Shown: positions 1 through 8,763, counted from the stretch's first letter. The stretch: 64,000 nt of DNA from HGM13006 sp900757695 (GCA_959607825.1 CAUHNW010000008.1:1-64000), one strand, 5' to 3'. Notes: a model not told the origin generated them from the letters alone. Made by a program: numbers and translations.

Positions 1-38
1 CGCTGCGAGAAAACAACAAAGCTTAAGGAGAAACGAAT

Positions 39-998
39 ATGAACGCAAAGAAGATTTTGGCTCTGCTGCTGGGCGCGATGATGCTGCTCTCCCTTGCAGC
101 CTGCGGCGCAAAGGACGACGACAAGGCGGCGGATATGAACGGAAATAACACTGAGATGACCGGCGAAGCGAAAAACGCCGAGGAAGCGATCGCCATGTAC
201 AATGAACTCATGGCGCAGGAAAACGCGCTCCTGTCGGAAAAAACCGAGCTCTGGGAGAAGGTGTTCATGGCGGCCGATAAGGGCATGACCATGCAGGAGG
301 ACGGCAAAAACTACGGCGACTTCCTGCTCAAGACCATCGAGGACGCCAAGGAAGAGTTCAGCGACGAGGAGTTTGCATGGCTGAAGGAGGCCGCCACGGA
401 GATCGGCAATATCGAAAACAAGCTGACCGCGCTGGAGGAAAAGTACCCCGAGGCGGCACAGCAATCTACGGATGGCGCTATGAGCGTGCCCGCGGGCAGC
501 GACATGACCACGCCGCCTGATGACGGCAGCATGCAGAAATTCCCCGCCTTTGAGGGCAAGGACCTGGATGGCAACACGGTGAAGAGCGACGAGCTGTTCT
601 CCGCCAACGCCGTCACCGTGGTGAATTTCTGGTTCACCACCTGCAATCCCTGCGTGGGCGAGCTTTCCGAGCTGGACGCACTGAACAAGGAGCTTGCGAA
701 GAAGGGCGGCGCACTCATCGGTGTCAACACCTTCACATTGGATGGCGATGAAGCGGCAATTTCCGAAGCAAAAGATGTACTGGCCAAGAAGGGCGTGACC
801 TACCAGAATGTGTATTTCGCTTCCGACGGCGAGGCGGGAAAGTTCACTGCAAACATTTTTGCCTACCCCACCACCTATGTGGTTGACCGCAGCGGCAATA
901 TCGTGGGTGACCCCATCGTAGGCGCCATCACGGAAAAGAAGCAGGCGGAGACGCTGCAAAAGCTCATCGACCAGGCTCTTGCCGCCGATATGGGCTGA
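39..998 (+). CDS. TlpA-family thioredoxin-like lipoprotein
   Basis: Predicted membrane-anchored extracellular thiol-disulfide protein of 319 aa. The N-terminus is a lipoprotein signal peptide with lipobox LAAC (Cys22). Residues about 30-165 are a charged, helical, Glu/Ala-rich region. The C-terminal part (about 180-315) is a redoxin domain with the active-site motif WFTTCNPC (Cys202 and Cys205) and a late cis-Pro region (AYPTTYVVD). The start is supported by AAGGAG eight bases upstream. MsrA follows 37 bp downstream, also as a lipoprotein. In other Gram-positives such TlpA-like proteins pass electrons from a CcdA membrane protein to surface methionine sulfoxide reductases, so that role is inferred. 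A ccdA gene may lie left of the window edge. The redoxin assignment is secure; the specific partner is inference. Confidence 0.9.
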   Translation: MNAKKILALLLGAMMLLSLAACGAKDDDKAADMNGNNTEMTGEAKNAEEAIAMYNELMAQENALLSEKTELWEKVFMAADKGMTMQEDGKNYGDFLLKTIEDAKEEFSDEEFAWLKEAATEIGNIENKLTALEEKYPEAAQQSTDGAMSVPAGSDMTTPPDDGSMQKFPAFEGKDLDGNTVKSDELFSANAVTVVNFWFTTCNPCVGELSELDALNKELAKKGGALIGVNTFTLDGDEAAISEAKDVLAKKGVTYQNVYFASDGEAGKFTANIFAYPTTYVVDRSGNIVGDPIVGAITEKKQAETLQKLIDQALAADMG

Positions 999-1035
999 CA
1001 AACGAATTTATCTTCTCAGAAAGGAGGGATACACC

Positions 1036-1758
1036 ATGTATCGGAGAGTATTGCCGCTTCTGCTCACCGCGGTACTGCTGCTGAGCGGCTGCACTGCCGG
1101 GCAGAAAAATATGCCGCAGAAAACGGACGAGAAGGAAATGACCGGACAGCCCTCTGATATGTCCGGTGAAGGAAGCATGTATATGGATACCACGGAAAAT
1201 GTCATATATCTGGCGGGCGGCTGCTTCTGGGGCATGGAACAGCTGATGCAGTCCATTCCCGGCGTCATCGATGCCGAGAGCGGCTATGCCAACGGCACCT
1301 GCGAGGCGGACGCCGATTACAAGACCGTCTGCAAGGGCGAGATCGGCTTTCGGGAGGCCGTGCGGGTGGAGTATGACCCCGGACAGGTGAGTCTCGACGC
1401 CCTGCTGCTGGCCTACTTCTATGTGATCGACCCCAAGGTGGAGAACCGGCAGGGCAACGACCGGGGCAGCCAGTATCAGACCGGTGTCTATTACACCAAC
1501 GAAAGCGCGAAGGAAACGGTGGAGCGCATCGCGGAGATCGAGCGGGGACGCAGTGAAAAGTTCTTCGTGGAGATCGGCCCACTCAAAAACTACTACCCCG
1601 CCGAGGAGTACCACCAGAACTACCTCGAAAAGAACCCGAACGGCTACTGCCACATCCCGCGCGCGGAGATGGAGTTGCTTTCCCGGCTGCGCATCAATCC
1701 GGGCGACTATCAGAAGCCCGCGGCGGAATCCATCCGGGACAAGCTGGCGGCGGAGTAG
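1036..1758 (+). CDS. msrA: Peptide-methionine (S)-S-oxide reductase MsrA, lipoprotein form
   Basis: Reduces methionine-S-sulfoxide in oxidised proteins. The 240 aa product begins with a lipoprotein signal peptide (lipobox LSGC, Cys19), so it should act outside the membrane, unlike the usual cytoplasmic MsrA. The catalytic motif GGCFWGME is present (nucleophile Cys63), with the family motifs GYANG, NDRGSQYQTGVYY and EYHQNYLEKNP. An in-frame ATG lies 57 bases upstream, but the start at 1036 has a strong AAGGAGGG ribosome binding site and gives the signal peptide. No MsrB domain is fused. The preceding TlpA-like lipoprotein is its likely electron donor. Confidence 0.95.
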   Translation: MYRRVLPLLLTAVLLLSGCTAGQKNMPQKTDEKEMTGQPSDMSGEGSMYMDTTENVIYLAGGCFWGMEQLMQSIPGVIDAESGYANGTCEADADYKTVCKGEIGFREAVRVEYDPGQVSLDALLLAYFYVIDPKVENRQGNDRGSQYQTGVYYTNESAKETVERIAEIERGRSEKFFVEIGPLKNYYPAEEYHQNYLEKNPNGYCHIPRAEMELLSRLRINPGDYQKPAAESIRDKLAAE

Positions 1759-1963
1759 TATAAGTTTGCTCATGGTCATACCTCCAAGATGGTTTTTGAG
1801 GTGAATCAGGCGGTCAATTTCCGGGTGATTATTGGCGGGAATCATATCGAAATCTGCTGCAAATCATTCAAGCAAGGCCAAAAATCCTTGAAAATTCTGG
1901 ACTTTTGCGTTGCGGAAATGCCCCGTGACAATAAAATGACAACATTTTAGATTATCCAAGAAT
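1759..1963. other. Intergenic segment with a possible coding relic
   Basis: Between msrA and the terminator there is no convincing gene. The + strand frame starting directly after the msrA stop stays open to a TAG at 1948-1950, and an ATG at 1789 would give 53 aa. There is no ribosome binding site. The peptide has ordinary composition (ICCKSFKQGQ, AEMPRDNKM) and could be the tail of a decayed gene. It was not recognised. Confidence 0.2.
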
Positions 1964-2010
1964 AAAGAGCTATCTGATTTCTGTTAGAGAAGTCAGATAG
2001 CTCTTTTTGT
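1964..2010. terminator. Rho-independent terminator, probably bidirectional
   Basis: A perfect 14-bp inverted repeat (1964-1977 with 1993-2006) encloses a 15-nt loop and is followed by a T-rich tract. It lies between the + strand msrA and the convergent small gene ending at 2022, so it can serve both. Confidence 0.85.
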
Positions 2011-2021
2011 TTTGTCTCGAT

Positions 2022-2270
2022 TTATTTGTCTTTTAGCCGGTCTTTGAATGCCTCGACCATTGCATCGCTGGGCTGCTGGGGCGGAACTTTCCCATAGCCG
2101 GACGCTGCATCATATTTCGGGTAGTTATAGCGCCACCTGTCGTATTCTTCCCGGTTAATGTCCCCATTGTGAAGCTTTTCCACCTGTTCTGCCCACGCAG
2201 TGAGCATTTCGGAAAACTCAGCAGCGTTTTTCCCTTTGCGGGGATCGACCCGAAGAGTGATGCTACCCAT
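2022..2270 (-). CDS. Small uncharacterised protein (82 aa)
   Basis: Unrecognised short acidic/basic protein of 82 aa. It has no membrane segment or cysteine and is probably cytoplasmic and mostly helical. Notable stretches are ITLRVDPRKGKNAAEF near the start, a Trp/Tyr-rich middle (EYDRWRYNYPKYD) and a charged end (FKDRLKDK). AAAGGA lies upstream of the ATG, but it falls in the bulge of a long hairpin (2271-2333). The gene is isolated, convergent with msrA and divergent from the polysaccharide island, as is common for cargo genes of mobile elements. That origin is only a guess. Confidence 0.6.
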   Translation of the reverse strand: MGSITLRVDPRKGKNAAEFSEMLTAWAEQVEKLHNGDINREEYDRWRYNYPKYDAASGYGKVPPQQPSDAMVEAFKDRLKDK

Positions 2271-2338
2271 GACGATTGAGTCCTTTCATTAGTTTTGAGG
2301 TGTGGTAACTTTATTCTAATGAACTCAATCGTCTTTTT
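2271..2338. repeat. Long inverted repeat/hairpin abutting a start codon
   Basis: The left arm (2271-2281 plus 2286-2292) pairs with the right arm (2316-2322 plus 2323-2333): 11 bp and 7 bp of perfect pairing, interrupted by a 4-nt bulge on the left arm only. The arms touch the start codon of the minus-strand gene ending at 2022. In its mRNA the bulge is the AAGG of the Shine-Dalgarno sequence. On the + strand the right arm is followed by TTTTT, so it could also act as a terminator. Either role is inference. Confidence 0.6.
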
Positions 2339-2402
2339 CTATATCTTAGTCTCGCATCAATTGTAACGCTACAATAAAAAGATGGAATTGGGACAGTTAT
2401 TG

Positions 2403-2431
2403 TTGAAATACATCGGGAGATGGTATATACT
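2403..2431 (+). promoter_or_regulatory. Sigma-A type promoter of the polysaccharide island
   Basis: TTGAAA (2403-2408), a 17-bp spacer and TATACT (2426-2431). Transcription would begin near 2438 and leave a leader of about 130 nt before the first gene. The leader contains a short 6-bp hairpin (2467-2472 with 2476-2481) of unknown meaning. Confidence 0.7.
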
Positions 2432-2565
2432 ATACAAGTGCCTTTGCGGCTTTTTGCAAATTCAGTGTCTGTGAAACAGACTTTGATTCAAAATTATTTG
2501 CCAGACGATATGTTGCCGAGTGATTGGGCACGGCGTTTATGAGCAATAATGGAGGAGAATATAAT

Positions 2566-3693
2566 ATGATCAGCTTCAACAAGCCTCCCTATGTGGGAAA
2601 AGAAAAGGACTATATCGCAGAAGCCATTGCAGCCAACAAAATCTGCGGGGATGGGCAGTTTACAAAGAAATGCCACCAACTGCTGGAAGAGATGACAGGT
2701 AGCCAGAAGGTATTGCTTACAACGTCTGGAAGCCATGCCTTGGAAATGGCTGCACTTCTGTGTGATCTGGAGCCCGGGGATGAGGTGATCCTTCCCAGCT
2801 TTACTTTTTCATCGACGGCAAATGCCTTTGTACTTGCCGGTGCAAAGCTTGTTTTCGTGGATATTCGGCCGGATACGATGAACATAGATGAGACGAAGAT
2901 CGAGGCTGCCATTACGGATAAGACGCGCGTAATTGTTCCGGTTCATTATGCCGGTGTGGCCTGTGAAATGGACACCATCATGGAAATTGCCAGAAAGCAC
3001 AACCTGAAGGTGGTAGAGGATGCGGCACAGGGCGTTATGAGCACTTACCACGGAAAGGCGTTGGGGACCATTGGCGATTTTGGCTGCTTCAGCTTCCATG
3101 AAACGAAAAACTACTCCATGGGGGAAGGCGGCGCTGTGCTGATCCGGGATCCTGAGCATAACGAAGCCGCTGAGATCCTCCGGGAGAAGGGAACGAATCG
3201 GAGCCGCTTTCTTCGCGGACAGGTGGATAAGTATACATGGGTGGGATATGGCTCTTCCTACCTTCCCTCTGATATGAATGCAGCGTACCTTCTGGCGCAG
3301 CTGGAGGAAGCAGAGAAAATCAATCAGGCACGGCTTGCTTGCTGGAAGCAGTATCAGGAAGGGCTTGCTTCATTGGAGCAGGAGGGAAAGCTGGAAATTG
3401 CCCATATCCCCGAAGGGTGCAGCCATAATGCACATATGTTCTGGATTAAGCTTCGGGATCTGGAAGAGCGTACTGCAATGATCGCTTATCTGAAGGAACA
3501 CGGGATTTATTCTATGTTCCACTATGTGCCCCTTCATTCCGCAGAGGCAGGCCAGAAGTTTGGCCGCTTTGCCGGAGAGGACGTATATACCACCAAGGAG
3601 AGTAACCGACTGACCAGACTCCCCATGTATTACGGTCTCACGGAGCAGGAGGTTGAGACTGTAATCGAAACGGTAAAAGGGTTCTGGAGGTAA
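2566..3693 (+). CDS. wecE: dTDP-4-amino-4,6-dideoxygalactose transaminase (WecE/RffA family)
   Basis: PLP-dependent sugar aminotransferase of 375 aa. It is expected to convert dTDP-4-keto-6-deoxyglucose into a dTDP-4-amino-4,6-dideoxyhexose (dTDP-Fuc4N in the WecE family). Similarity to Escherichia coli WecE runs over the full length, for example FNKPP at the N-terminus, ITDKTRVIVPVHYAGVACEM and VVEDAAQGVMSTY. The PLP lysine is Lys181 in FHETKNYS. The start at 2566 is chosen for GGAGGAG nine bases upstream; an in-frame ATG at 2524 lacks one. The substrate would come from RmlA and RmlB encoded at 8813-10752. The gene heads the island and is followed 4 bp later by the glycosyltransferase. Confidence 0.93.
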   Translation: MISFNKPPYVGKEKDYIAEAIAANKICGDGQFTKKCHQLLEEMTGSQKVLLTTSGSHALEMAALLCDLEPGDEVILPSFTFSSTANAFVLAGAKLVFVDIRPDTMNIDETKIEAAITDKTRVIVPVHYAGVACEMDTIMEIARKHNLKVVEDAAQGVMSTYHGKALGTIGDFGCFSFHETKNYSMGEGGAVLIRDPEHNEAAEILREKGTNRSRFLRGQVDKYTWVGYGSSYLPSDMNAAYLLAQLEEAEKINQARLACWKQYQEGLASLEQEGKLEIAHIPEGCSHNAHMFWIKLRDLEERTAMIAYLKEHGIYSMFHYVPLHSAEAGQKFGRFAGEDVYTTKESNRLTRLPMYYGLTEQEVETVIETVKGFWR

Positions 3694-3697
3694 GAAC

Positions 3698-4657
3698 GTG
3701 GCGCGGTATAGTGTGGTAATTCCCTGCTATAAGTCGGCAAAGACCATCGAAAAAGTGGTGACGTTGACGGTAGAGGAATTTGATCGGCTGGGATTCGATG
3801 ATTTTGAGTTTGTTCTGGTAAATGATTGCTCGCCGGATAATGGGGAGACCATTGGTGTCCTTTACCAGATGGCGGAAAAGTGGCCGTATGTTAAGGTCGT
3901 GAATCTGGGAAAAAATGCAGGGCAGCACAATGCCACCATGGCAGGGCTGCACTATGCAACCGGAGACTATATCATTTCCATGGACGATGATATGCAGACG
4001 CATCCATCGCAGATCATCCGGCTCAAAGAAAAATTGGACGAGGGATATGATATTGTCTACGGATATTATCCGGAAAAAAAAGAGAGCCTATTTCGGCGGA
4101 TGGGAAGTGCATTGAATCACTTTACGGTGCGGGCGCTGATCCACAAGCCCAAATGGCTGAAGACGTCCAGCTACTGGATGATCCGCAGATATGTGCGGGA
4201 CTATGCGATTGCATATACACATCCAAGTGTCCATCTGCAAGGGGTATTCCTCCGAATTACGGATAACGTTGCCTGTGTCCCCATTGAACATTTTGAACGG
4301 GAATACGGCACATCTACTTATACAATTAAAAAACTCATCAAGCTGTATTCCAATATTGTTGGTTTTTCTATGACGCCGATGCGGATTGTTACATCTACAG
4401 GCTGTATTTTGTCTGTTGCCGGGTTTCTCACGGGGCTTGTGCTCTTGATTCGCAAGATCCTACATCCGGAAATCCTGACCGGGTGGACATCCCTGATTGG
4501 CGCAATGTGCTTTTTTTCCGGCGTGATTCTGGTGTCGCTGGGTGTAGTAGGGAGTTATGTTGGACGGCTCTTTATTGGGCAGACAAAATCTCCTCAGTAT
4601 GTTGTTCGTGATCTTACCAACGTCTGCGAGGATGAAATAGGAGCGAGTGCATTATGA
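3698..4657 (+). CDS. Polyprenyl-phosphate glycosyltransferase, GT2 family (ArnC/GtrB-like)
   Basis: 319 aa, GTG start directly after GGAGG. The N-terminal GT-A domain has VVIPCYKSAKTI, the nucleotide-binding LVNDCSPDNG and the catalytic SMDDDMQ. GQHNATMAGLHYATGD matches the ArnC/GtrB/DPM1 subgroup. Two C-terminal membrane segments (about 230-255 and 270-295) end in GSYVGRLFIGQ, again typical of ArnC. Enzymes of this type transfer one sugar from a nucleotide donor to undecaprenyl phosphate on the inner face of the membrane. Because it follows the transaminase, the sugar is probably the 4-amino-6-deoxyhexose. Donor identity is inference. Confidence 0.9.
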   Translation: MARYSVVIPCYKSAKTIEKVVTLTVEEFDRLGFDDFEFVLVNDCSPDNGETIGVLYQMAEKWPYVKVVNLGKNAGQHNATMAGLHYATGDYIISMDDDMQTHPSQIIRLKEKLDEGYDIVYGYYPEKKESLFRRMGSALNHFTVRALIHKPKWLKTSSYWMIRRYVRDYAIAYTHPSVHLQGVFLRITDNVACVPIEHFEREYGTSTYTIKKLIKLYSNIVGFSMTPMRIVTSTGCILSVAGFLTGLVLLIRKILHPEILTGWTSLIGAMCFFSGVILVSLGVVGSYVGRLFIGQTKSPQYVVRDLTNVCEDEIGASAL

Positions 4658-5850
4658 AAAAGATTCTGATTCTTGGAGCGGGAATTTATCAGGTACCGCT
4701 GATTAAAAAAGCGAAGGAAATGGGGCTGTATACCATTGTGGCCAGTATTCCTGGGAATTATCCGGGATTTTCCTATGCGGACAAAGTGGTATATGAAAAC
4801 ACAACCTCAGCTGATGCGATCCTTAAAATTGCACGGGAAGAGAAGATCGATGGTATTTGCACAACGGGAACGGATGTTGCTGTCATTACCATTGGCAAGG
4901 TGTGTGATGCCATGGGCCTCCGGGGCGTGTCCACAAAGGGAGCGGAGATTGCCTGTGATAAGTCGCTGATGAAAAAGGCTTTTCAGGAACATGGCGTTCA
5001 GACGGCACAGTGCCGCCATGTTCCCTTGGATGCGCCGCAGGATGAGATCAAGGCAATCTGTGAGGAACTGGGCTATCCGGTTATCTTTAAGGCCATCGAC
5101 TCCTCCGGCAGCCGCGGTATTACCAAGGTGAGCAGTGCAGAAGATATTAAAAAAGCCTATCAGGCGGTTTGTGATGTTACAAAGCATCAGGAATACCTGA
5201 TTGAAACCTATCTTGTAGGGGACGAGTTCGGTGCCCAGGCTTTTGTGCAGGATGGAAAGCTGGAGTTTGTACTGCCGCATGGCGACTATGTGTTTAAGGG
5301 CGATACCGGTGTGCCGGTAGGGCACTATGCGCCTTATGACCTGCCGCAGCTTCAGGGCGAGATCGAAGAGCAGACCCTGCGGGCGGTACAGGCAATGGGA
5401 ATCGACAACTGTGCCATTAACGCTGACTTTATGTTGTGCAACGGCAAGGTGTATGTACTGGAAATTGGAGCACGCGGGGGCGCTACTTGTTTGGTCGAAT
5501 TGGTGAGCCTCTATTATGGCTACGATTACTATGAGAAGATCCTACGCGTTGCGCTGGGAGAAAAGGTGGACTTTAGCCCCGCAAACGAAGTGCGGTTGCC
5601 GAATGCAAGCCATTTGTTGACCAGCGACCGAGAGGGTACCATTGTTGCGATTCATAACGAGAATGTACCGAATGACAATTTGGTGGATGTTTCCTTTGAC
5701 TATGGCGTTGGGGATCACGTTAGAAAGTTCAATGTTGGCCCAGATCGACTGGGGCATGTGATTGTAACGGGCAAGACACTGGAAGAGGCGGAAGAAAATT
5801 TGAATGTTGCGATGAAGCAAATTCAAATTCAGGTCGATGAAAATGCATAA
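4654..5850 (+). CDS. ATP-grasp carboxylate-amine ligase
   Basis: 398 aa. An N-terminal Rossmann-like pre-ATP-grasp domain (ILILGAGIYQVPLI) is followed by an ATP-grasp fold: phosphate-binding loop SSGSRGITKV, acidic Mg-binding segment CAINADFMLCNGKVYVLEI, then EIGARGG. Such ligases join a carboxylate, often an amino acid, to an amine through an acyl phosphate. The start overlaps the previous stop by 4 bp (ATGA), so the two are translationally coupled. Lying between an amino-sugar transaminase/glycosyltransferase and a flippase, it may acylate the sugar's 4-amino group with an amino acid. This is an inference from position; the family alone does not give the substrate. Confidence 0.85.
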   Translation: MKKILILGAGIYQVPLIKKAKEMGLYTIVASIPGNYPGFSYADKVVYENTTSADAILKIAREEKIDGICTTGTDVAVITIGKVCDAMGLRGVSTKGAEIACDKSLMKKAFQEHGVQTAQCRHVPLDAPQDEIKAICEELGYPVIFKAIDSSGSRGITKVSSAEDIKKAYQAVCDVTKHQEYLIETYLVGDEFGAQAFVQDGKLEFVLPHGDYVFKGDTGVPVGHYAPYDLPQLQGEIEEQTLRAVQAMGIDNCAINADFMLCNGKVYVLEIGARGGATCLVELVSLYYGYDYYEKILRVALGEKVDFSPANEVRLPNASHLLTSDREGTIVAIHNENVPNDNLVDVSFDYGVGDHVRKFNVGPDRLGHVIVTGKTLEEAEENLNVAMKQIQIQVDENA

Positions 5851-5901
5851 TTCAGGTGTGTAGATGTGCAGAAAAATAAACGGGAACAAAGGATGGATGG
5901 T

Positions 5902-6261
5902 ATGAAAGAGACGAAAAAAACTGGATTGAAGCAGATCGGGTTTATGCAAGGAGCGGTGATCGTCTATTCCTTCTGCGGAGTGTTTCAAAAGCTTGCGGCT
6001 CGCTATCCGATGATCTCAATTCAATTTTTACTCTTTTATGGCTGCTCCATTGGCATTTTATTTGTGTATGCGATCTTGTGGCAGATGATTCTGCGCAAAG
6101 TTCCGCTCACTACAGCATACAGCAATCGTGCTGTTGCAATGATATGGAGCTTGGTGTGGAGTGTGCTCTTGTTCAAGGAGAGCATTTCGTGGAATCAAAT
6201 CGTAGGCGCGATTGTTATTTGCTATGGTGTCTATAAAGTTATGGCTGCGGGGGATGCGTGA
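5902..6261 (+). CDS. Small EamA/SMR-type membrane protein, first half of a paired flippase
   Basis: 119 aa with four predicted membrane helices, the size and pattern of SMR/ArnE-ArnF proteins. The end (SISWNQIVGAIVICYGVYKVM) is the usual last SMR helix with the conserved Glu/Asn-containing loop before it. The ATG at 5902 is chosen because AAAGGA lies eight bases upstream; an upstream GTG at 5866 lacks a good site. The next gene overlaps it and encodes a second SMR-type protein, as for ArnE/ArnF, which flip undecaprenyl-phosphate-L-Ara4N. Likely role: flipping the lipid-linked amino sugar. Confidence 0.75.
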   Translation: MKETKKTGLKQIGFMQGAVIVYSFCGVFQKLAARYPMISIQFLLFYGCSIGILFVYAILWQMILRKVPLTTAYSNRAVAMIWSLVWSVLLFKESISWNQIVGAIVICYGVYKVMAAGDA

Positions 6262-6604
6262 TATGTGGTTATATTTTTTGATTGCGCTGAGTTCTGTGCT
6301 GATTGCGGATATTTCCCAGATCATTCTGAAAAAGGCAGCCACGAAGTATTACGATGCATGGTACAAAGCCTATTTGAACTTTCCGGTTATTTTTGCATAC
6401 AGCCTGTTTGTCGTTTCAACAGTATGCTCTGTGATTGCATTGAAAAAGTTACCACTTTCACTTTCACCAATGTGGCAGTCGATGGGGCAAATTTTTGTCG
6501 TAGTGTTAAGCTATTTCTTCCTGCATGAAAAGATTACAAAAGCAAAGCTGAAGGGAATCGGCATCATTATTCTTGGTATTATCCTATTTTCTATTCCGCT
6601 TTGA
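6254..6604 (+). CDS. Small EamA/SMR-type membrane protein, second half of a paired flippase
   Basis: 116 aa, four predicted membrane helices. FLHEKITKAKLKGIGIIILGI is the typical last-helix region of SMR/ArnF proteins. The chosen ATG (6254) overlaps the upstream stop by 8 bp, which suggests translational coupling and fixed stoichiometry. An alternative ATG is at 6263. Together with the upstream protein it probably forms a heterodimeric flippase. The two sequences differ clearly, so this is not a recent duplication. Confidence 0.75.
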   Translation: MRDMWLYFLIALSSVLIADISQIILKKAATKYYDAWYKAYLNFPVIFAYSLFVVSTVCSVIALKKLPLSLSPMWQSMGQIFVVVLSYFFLHEKITKAKLKGIGIIILGIILFSIPL

Positions 6605-6645
6605 AAGATGATAATAGAGATAGACAAAAGCATTGAGGTGAATGG

Positions 6646-8763
6646 ATGAACGCTTTGCATATTAGATCATTGTTCAGAAAGAAGCAGGAAACAGGACAAA
6701 TGGATCGCCGGCGTGGTATATCGGGGACGCAAGAGAATATAGTGCTTGCTATGCTGATTACGGCCATTGCTACAGTTGCACTATGGATCATTTTTCCTCC
6801 GCATTTCACAGAGACAAATGACGATATGATCATGGCCAGCTTTGCCTATGGATACATGGGTGAGTATACAGATAAGCTGGTTTTTATCAATGTTATCATC
6901 GGAAAAATACTTAGATTTTTGATTCAGCTTTTCCCACATGTGCCGTGGTACGCCCTATCACAATGTGTAATCATATATGCGTCGTTTACAGTGATTGTTT
7001 TTTTGATGCTCCAAAAGTTTGGCAAGAAAAAAGCGGCAATTCTAATTGCTTTTGTGTTTGCATTTTTTGGATATGAGTTTTTTTCCTCGCTGCAATTTAC
7101 AAAGACTGCAGCTACAGCCGTGACAGCTGGAATGCTCCTGTTGTTTTACGGGGTTTCGGAATCTAGAAAATGGTATACTTATCTGATTGGCGGACTGCTT
7201 ACGTTGCTTGGAAGCCTCTACCGTTTTCGGATTTTTGAAATGCTATTGCTTCTGCTGTTTGGAGTAGGTTTGGTTTTGGTATGGAAGCCATTGCGAAAAA
7301 AACAGTGGATGGAGTTACTGAAAATATGTCTGCCGTTTGTATTGGTTTTGTCCATGTGCTTCGGGGCATATATCTTTGACCGCTGGACCTACGGACACTC
7401 GCAAGGCTGGGAAGATTTTTGGGATTACAACTATCTTCGAGACAACCTCCAAAATTCTCGGGAGGATGCAGATCATACCAATGGGTTTCCGGACTATAGC
7501 GAGAATCAAGAACTGTATGAATCATTAAACATTACAGAGAATGATTACAATCTGTATTGCACTAGCAATTTTGCGGATACTGAACTTTTCACAAAGGACG
7601 TAATCAAAACGCTGGTGGAGGCCAAGGGAAATAAACCGGTTAATGTGGCCTTCTTCCGGTCCTTTTTTACGGTGATCGGAAAAGGGATAATCTCCTATAA
7701 TGTATTTCCGGCGCTCTGTATTGCGTTACTGGCTGGAGCGCTCAGTGCTTGTGGCAAACGGAGGGATAAGCTGTTCCTTTTGCTTTATGAAGTGGCAGTA
7801 TTTGTGGGAATTCAGTTGTATTTCTTCTACCGAGGACGGTATCTACAGAGTCGAACAGATGTCAGCGTGATTTTTGCAACTGTGGCGATTTTGATTTTTT
7901 ATACCTTAGAGTTTGAGTCACTTTTGCCGACAAAACGTAAAACCGCTGTGCTGCTGGCAGGGGCGTGTATGATTTCCGCTGTCCCTGCCCATGTAGCACT
8001 TCGGGAGCAAGACCGTGCGGAACGAGAGTACCGGACTGACACGGAAGTGCATGAGCTTATGTCCTCTGATATGGATCACTTCTATCTTTGCTTTACAAAT
8101 TGGAATAACTTCCCTGATAAAATGTATGATATTTGGCATGTTGCGGAGAAGGGCTGCGGTAAAAACCGCTCAGCATTAGGAACATGGCGTGTTTCGACGC
8201 CCACCGTTATAGACAAGATGGAGCAATATGATATTACGAATCCGTATCGTGATCTGATTGATAATGACAGTGTATATTTGCTTTGCGTGGCCAATCAAAA
8301 CTTGAATCAGGTATTGACGCACATTCGGGTTCACTATAATCAGGATGCGTATGCATATCAGGTGAAGAGCATTGAGGGACACTATCCGATCTATCGAATC
8401 GCTACTGGTGAACCGCAGCTGGATACATCGCTGGCGGTGGATGCAACGGATTCCCTCCACTACGATCTTACAAGATGGGAACAAGACGGTCTGCTGTATA
8501 TGGATGGCTATCTCTATGCGGATGATACCAATTCCTTTGCGTCCAATATTTACGTTGGAATCACCGGGCCGGACGGAACAGAGATGTTCTATTATACGAC
8601 CCAGTACCAATCATCGTTTACGGAAGACAATATGAACGGAGAATACGGATCCTTTACCCGCGGCATTCCCATGCCGGAAGAGGGGAGTGTTCTAAACCTG
8701 TATCTGGAAACAGAGGATGGTCTCTATGTTGTGCCAAACTGGTATGCAATGCCGGACGTCTGA
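6646..8763 (+). CDS. Polytopic GT-C-like membrane glycosyltransferase (paralogue 1)
   Basis: 705 aa. After a short cytoplasmic N-terminus come about ten hydrophobic segments up to residue ~460, then a soluble C-terminal domain of about 240 aa, presumably extracytoplasmic. The first external loop carries an Asp-Asp pair (Asp59-Asp60 in ETNDDMIM), as in GT-C enzymes that use polyprenyl-phosphate sugars. The protein at 10780 shares this pair, the QFTKTA motif and an ENDYN...FAD.E.F segment, so the two are paralogues. Proposed role: transferring the flipped amino sugar to a wall or capsule polymer. The family could not be pinned down. Base composition is AT-rich compared with the housekeeping genes. 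Confidence 0.7.
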   Translation: MNALHIRSLFRKKQETGQMDRRRGISGTQENIVLAMLITAIATVALWIIFPPHFTETNDDMIMASFAYGYMGEYTDKLVFINVIIGKILRFLIQLFPHVPWYALSQCVIIYASFTVIVFLMLQKFGKKKAAILIAFVFAFFGYEFFSSLQFTKTAATAVTAGMLLLFYGVSESRKWYTYLIGGLLTLLGSLYRFRIFEMLLLLLFGVGLVLVWKPLRKKQWMELLKICLPFVLVLSMCFGAYIFDRWTYGHSQGWEDFWDYNYLRDNLQNSREDADHTNGFPDYSENQELYESLNITENDYNLYCTSNFADTELFTKDVIKTLVEAKGNKPVNVAFFRSFFTVIGKGIISYNVFPALCIALLAGALSACGKRRDKLFLLLYEVAVFVGIQLYFFYRGRYLQSRTDVSVIFATVAILIFYTLEFESLLPTKRKTAVLLAGACMISAVPAHVALREQDRAEREYRTDTEVHELMSSDMDHFYLCFTNWNNFPDKMYDIWHVAEKGCGKNRSALGTWRVSTPTVIDKMEQYDITNPYRDLIDNDSVYLLCVANQNLNQVLTHIRVHYNQDAYAYQVKSIEGHYPIYRIATGEPQLDTSLAVDATDSLHYDLTRWEQDGLLYMDGYLYADDTNSFASNIYVGITGPDGTEMFYYTTQYQSSFTEDNMNGEYGSFTRGIPMPEEGSVLNLYLETEDGLYVVPNWYAMPDV

